This document shows positions 59,783 through 64,000 of a DNA stretch of 64,000 bases, one piece after another. Under the pieces are notes generated by a model that had not been told where the DNA came from, did not search any database, and saw nothing but the letters and a program-made list of their open reading frames with translations. Numbering within the stretch: the first letter of the stretch is position 1; every line of letters starts with the position of its first letter. A program made the translations under genes and the position numbers. The DNA lies in assembly GCA_947179485.1 (NCBI GenBank), contig OX359249.1, forward strand, positions 51,409,402 to 51,473,401, in the 5' to 3' direction. Source of the stretch: Allacma fusca (Eukaryota; Arthropoda; Collembola; Symphypleona; Sminthuridae).

Positions 59783-60781
59783 ATGACAACAAAATCTTCA
59801 AAGAATTCCGTTGAAGATCCCCCCGTGACACCCAAGGCTCCTGCTGGGAAATCTGGAGGAGTTTTAGAAAGTCCACAGTACTTGGGGATCTTGGTGGCTT
59901 TAGTTGTTATACTAATCACTTTTGGTGAGGAATTGTCTTATACTTTCCATTTTTCAAAACCATTCCTTCCAAGTTGAATGCAATAAACTTACGAGGAATT
60001 TTAGTGTTGTTTTTGCGAGGTAAAAAGAAAGGACGGACAATACTTTTTGTTGGAGCTTCGGAATCTGGTAAAACTGCCATATTTTCACAGCTGTGGCAGG
60101 GGAAAAATGTGGACACAGTGACGTCTATTGTTCCCAATGAAGGTGAATTCACCTTAACCAGCGGCCGACCTGAGTTGCTTCTAAAAGACTTGCCTGGCAA
60201 TGATCGCCTAAGACAAAAATATTGGGACGAGAATAAGGCTGGTGTTCGTGGTATTGTCTGTGTTATTGATGCTGCTGGAGGAAGTAAAGCTATCCGAGAC
60301 GGTGCCGAAGTCTTATATGGGATCCTTACCGACTCCGTGGTAAATTCCGTTAGTCCTAATGTCTTGATTTTTGCAAATAAACAAGACTTGCCGACTGCCA
60401 AAGCAGTTAAAATCATCCGAGCTTCACTGGAACGGGAAATGTAAGATTAATTCCGATTTTTTCTTTTACGATTCTTCGTATAGTTTTTCAAATTTGGTTA
60501 TTATAATTGACTTTTGTCCATAGTCCATCTAAAACGTCAGTATTTTAATGCTTAATTTGACCTCTTTTTGACATAGCACTACCCTTCGGCTCACCAAATC
60601 TGCAAGCTTACAGACAACGGGAGGAAGTAATGCTCCGTCTAAAGCACTTGGGAGACCGGACAAGGATTTTGATTTTGAGCAGTTGGTGCCAATTAAAATA
60701 GATTTTTCTGAGGGAGTAGGTAATTCTGACAATCCTAATGATCTTAAGCCTATAAAAGAATGGTTGGAAAAAATTGCTTAA
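59783..60781 (+). CDS. SRPRB: Signal recognition particle receptor beta subunit, 3 exons
   Basis: SR-beta is an ER-membrane GTPase that anchors the alpha subunit of the SRP receptor and helps hand ribosome-nascent chains to the translocon. Exons: 59783-59924, 59996-60440, 60577-60781 (263 residues plus stop). Introns of 71 bp and 136 bp are GT-AG; all joins keep frame. The N-terminus is a short Pro/Lys-rich lumenal tail. Residues 34-54 are one transmembrane helix (LGILVALVVILITFGILVLF), formed partly across the first junction and followed by RGKKKGR. GTPase boxes: G1 GASESGKT 66-73, G3 DLPG 111-114, G4 NKQD 174-177, with TKSASL near the end as G5. The C-terminus FDFEQL...KEWLEKIA fits the family, and length is close to the human protein (271). 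AATAAA at 60960-60965. The gene looks intact. Confidence 0.96.
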
Positions 60782-60969
60782 GTCTTATAAAGCAAAAATT
60801 CCCAGTCAACTCTCATGACTGATCAAGTTCATTCAAACCTCCCAAAACTTACTCACTGAAACAATCCGAAGGATCGTGTAGTTATGAATATTCGTGTTGA
60901 ACACAGAAATCACTGCTTTATTTTGCACCTACAAATTGTATTTGGGTTGATAACAGTTGAATAAAATGT

Positions 60970-61861
60970 TACTGAAACTCCTGCAAATATGTCTTTCTAT
61001 GTTTATAAACACATATGCGGACTTTTATATAATTTATAGAAGAAATGCAAAACTCCTTGTCACTTCCAAAGTATTTAGCATGCAACCGTTTATATCAGCT
61101 TCACAAATTAAAAAGTATAAATATTAAATTAAACCTTGCCAGTTTCAGTTTTTGATATTTGGTTGTCTTAAATTGGCATAACTGTTGAAGCTCTGGGTCG
61201 AATTAAATAAATTAAAAATATTGTTGTGTTTCGATTTCCGAAAACTGACCAACGATTTTGTGGCCAAATATGATTTCACTCTATTGTCACCTGCGTGTAA
61301 AAAATATTCATCATATGGATCTTCATCTGTGCTTCTTTGGAAGTCCTTTAAATTCGCAACACACGAGCTCCTATATTTTGTGCGATTAGAGTAAAAAAAT
61401 TGAGCAACAAAATCAAAACTTTCAAAATTTGAGTGCTTGCCAAAAAATCTTGACTTCCTTTATAACTGTATCGAGTTTTTGAGCTTTGAGGATACAACAA
61501 ATTTGAATAATCTGGAATTAAATTACATAGGAAATGTGGGAATCGAATATTTTCTTTACTGTTGCCCCTCCTTGGACAAGGGTGAAGTAAAATATAATTT
61601 AAAGCACTCTGCTCATGCCGCGTCGTGTAAACATACGCTTGACAAACAATTTGTTTTTGTCAGCGAATGAATTTTTCTGTTGGGCAAAACATTCGTGCGA
61701 TATAAAATCTTCCATGTAAAATTTGTATTCGTCGGGTTAAGCCTGTCGTGTGATACTTCGAATCTGTGCAAAATTATTTGTCGGGTCAAAATCTGTCGTT
61801 GGGTGATTCAGTATGGAGTGCATTTAAACATACCCCTTTAACGACTAAAACATTTTAGGCA
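60970..61861. other. Intergenic with dispersed repeat copy A
   Basis: The part from about 61552 to 61840 (TGTTGCCCCTCC, CTGCTCATG, CGTCGTGTAAA, then several AATCTGTCG words) recurs in the same orientation at about 63206-63480. No gene supported. Confidence 0.5.
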
Positions 61862-61869
61862 CTTACCAT

Positions 61870-62347
61870 TAGTGTTTCTGTTCGGTATCGGGAATTCCCG
61901 AGGTTCCGGTTCGGTTTCGGGTCAACGATTTAAAGAACCGTTAAATTTCGGTCCGGTTTCGGGTCAACGGTTTAAAGAACCGTTACTTTCGGTCCGGTTT
62001 CGGGTACAAAAATCAAAACCGAAAGTTTTCGGGAAGCGTTTGTTAAAGCTGCCTTTTTGGATGAAAACGCACAACATGCATTTGCCAAGCATTTGTCAAC
62101 TATAATTTGAAAACGCGACACAATTTTGACTTCCATGAAAATGAATCCTATGCATTTTCTGCCTGTTCGGGAAGGAACCGGAACCGATCCGGGAACCGAT
62201 TTTATTTTCCGGATCGGTTCCGGGAAGGCAAAAATGTCCCGGACTCGAACATATCGGTTCCGGTTTCGGGAACAGCAAAGGGATTTTTTTCGGTTCGGGA
62301 AAACGAGTCGGTTCGAGTCCATGTTTTTGGACCGTTCAGAAACACTA
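61870..62347. mobile_element. hAT-like MITE with TTCGGTTTCGGG arrays
   Basis: Termini TAGTGTTTCTG / CAGAAACACTA are flanked by the perfect 8-bp duplication CTTACCAT (61862-61869, 62348-62355). Both ends are dense in CGGTTTCGGG and GGTTCCGG words, leaving almost no spacer. 478 bp, noncoding. Confidence 0.93.
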
Positions 62348-62355
62348 CTTACCAT

Positions 62356-64000
62356 ATTTCGGAATGGAAAAAATGTGTGTCATGAGTCGTTTTGAAAACG
62401 TTAACTTTGCTAAACTGTGATACAAGAGATAAGTTCAATACAATGCCGAATGATGTGAATAATGCAAGAGCTAATAATATTGGAATGATATTAATGGTTA
62501 TACCGTTATACTAATATAATATAAACATACTGGCAGCACAAAAATCCAAACCATATTCCACACTGCTAACTGTAGTGGATTTTAAAGCTATGATTGACCA
62601 CATTGTTCATCAATAATAAAATTGGACTATTAGGATTGAGTTGTAAGGATTAGATTCAAGTTTGCTCAATTCTTGGATTAGGATTGGGATTGATTTTTTT
62701 TTTAAATTGCAATCCCGGATTAATAATCCATTCCCGGCCCTGACAGTTACATTCTTGGTGCTAAATCTCATCTTCATAGAAGGCTCAGCGATAAGAAATA
62801 TTTGATTTATTTCTCCATTTTGAAGATAATTTTCTTCGAGATGTTTTTATTTCGTCCCCGTAGCTCAAAAAGTGATCGCATTTTGTAAACACAGTTCGGG
62901 GAAGTGGATCAATATAGATTTTTGTCGGAAAAACTGTAATTTTAAATTAAATGCTTTGCTCAATTTTTGAAATTACAAAAAATACACGTAAATGTATACA
63001 AACGACATTAACATTTTGGACCGTTATGGGAAGTGAGGGGGAAGGTTATTCTTCCCGTTTGGATCGGCGAGGTCATGTAAACAACTTTTAACGACGTCAA
63101 CAAACTAAATTTCTTAAATTGAAACAAGAATTGAAGCACGGTGCAATTTAATTTTTGAAATTTGAAGTGAAAAAATTGGATAGGAAATCAAATATTGTTT
63201 ACCCTTCTGTGTTGCCCCTTCCATGGACTAGAATAGGAAAACTCTTTGGGGCACCCTGCTCATGTATCGTCGTGTAAAAATAAGCATGCGCCAATCTTAT
63301 GTATTCTTAATTATTCTATATGAAAATAATCTGTCATATGATCATTCTAATCTGTCGTGCAAAATCTTAATTGTCGGGAAAAAGTCTGCCGTGCAATGAT
63401 TCCAATCTGTAATGCAAAACCATTTATTTGTTGGGTTAAAATCTGTCGTGGAGTGATTCTATCATGTCGTGCATTTAATAATTATACCTCGTTATGAACG
63501 TCCATGAAAAAATTACAAGTTCAAAAATATCTCTTTCCCCACATCTTTTTCACTTTCGCTCTTGAAGCTGAATCTCCACAACCTTGTTTTTTTCACGAGT
63601 CATGCCTACAATCCTCAGCGTATGGAACTGTGGAATAGTTGAAACCCCAGGAAATTCGATATAAGCGAGTGTCAAAGGATACAAGAGAAAAAAAAGTAAC
63701 CGGGATCAAATATTTGTAATGTCTAAAATTCTCAAACAACCTCAACTTTCCCGTAATTTCTGGACGACTCGGACATAAATCTCACAAAGTCTTGGAATAA
63801 ATAATAACATACCTATTTGGAAATAATTTGGAACAGAATTTGGGTCAAACCGGGAACAACACATTTCCCATCATTCTATCTATACGAGGGAGGAGAAAAA
63901 AGGTGTAAAAGACCCTGTACATACATATACTTACATATTTATGTACATAATGTATGGTAGTTTGTCTGCCAATTGTTTTGTCCTTTTCCCTCTGACCCTG
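62356..64000. other. Intergenic with dispersed repeat copy B
   Basis: About 63206-63480 is a diverged direct copy of 61552-61840, with repeated TCTGTCGTGCAAAATC-like words. Otherwise no gene, array or terminal repeat supported to the window edge. Confidence 0.45.

Overview
The window is animal nuclear DNA, most likely from an arthropod and possibly a small hexapod. The basis is AT-rich sequence, short GT-AG introns (often 53-76 bp), two housekeeping genes in many exons, and a dense load of nested transposons. I cannot name the species. No bacterial features (operons, Shine-Dalgarno sites, CRISPR) are present.

Host genes are few. RBX1, the RING subunit of cullin E3 ligases, lies on the minus strand at 16995-17795 in three exons with every zinc ligand intact. 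A secreted, cysteine-rich, glycine-zipper protein of unknown function lies at 42370-43224 (+). SRPRB, the beta subunit of the signal recognition particle receptor, lies at 59783-60781 (+) in three exons. Two exons of an unrecognised gene (about 52679-53760, +) are separated by a transposon inserted exactly on the splice acceptor.

Most of the rest is mobile DNA. Left edge (1-3158): the 5' part of an LTR retrotransposon on the minus strand, with candidate LTR, primer site, a 1.6-kb leader of eight diverged repeats carrying intron-like segments of 53-57 bp, and gag. 4.9-31 kb: nested inverted-repeat elements (PIF/Harbinger-like with 3-bp duplications, hAT-like with 8-bp duplications), a 2-kb foldback element, and a frameshifted tyrosine recombinase. 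31-39 kb: Helitron helicase remnants, Helentron-like elements with 151-bp central tandem repeats, and Tigger, Harbinger and hAT miniatures. 44.9-49.4 kb: a full-length hAT element with an eight-exon transposase, TATA box, polyadenylation signal and perfect 8-bp target duplication. Its internally deleted derivative is at 52968-53643. 54-57.7 kb: a 2-kb array-bearing element, a tRNA-derived SINE head and a Harbinger-like element. 61.8-62.3 kb: another hAT-like miniature.

The strongest overall signal is a style of element rather than one gene. About fifteen hAT-like units each carry near both ends a dense array of one private 6-14 bp word (GTACCC, GGTTCGG, CCGTTCCC, GAGTAAGTA, AATGCC, CGGGC, TTCCG, GGGACA, ATTCAATTC and others). 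The word differs from family to family while the end structure is kept. Only one family here, the GAGTAAGTA one, has its transposase in the window.
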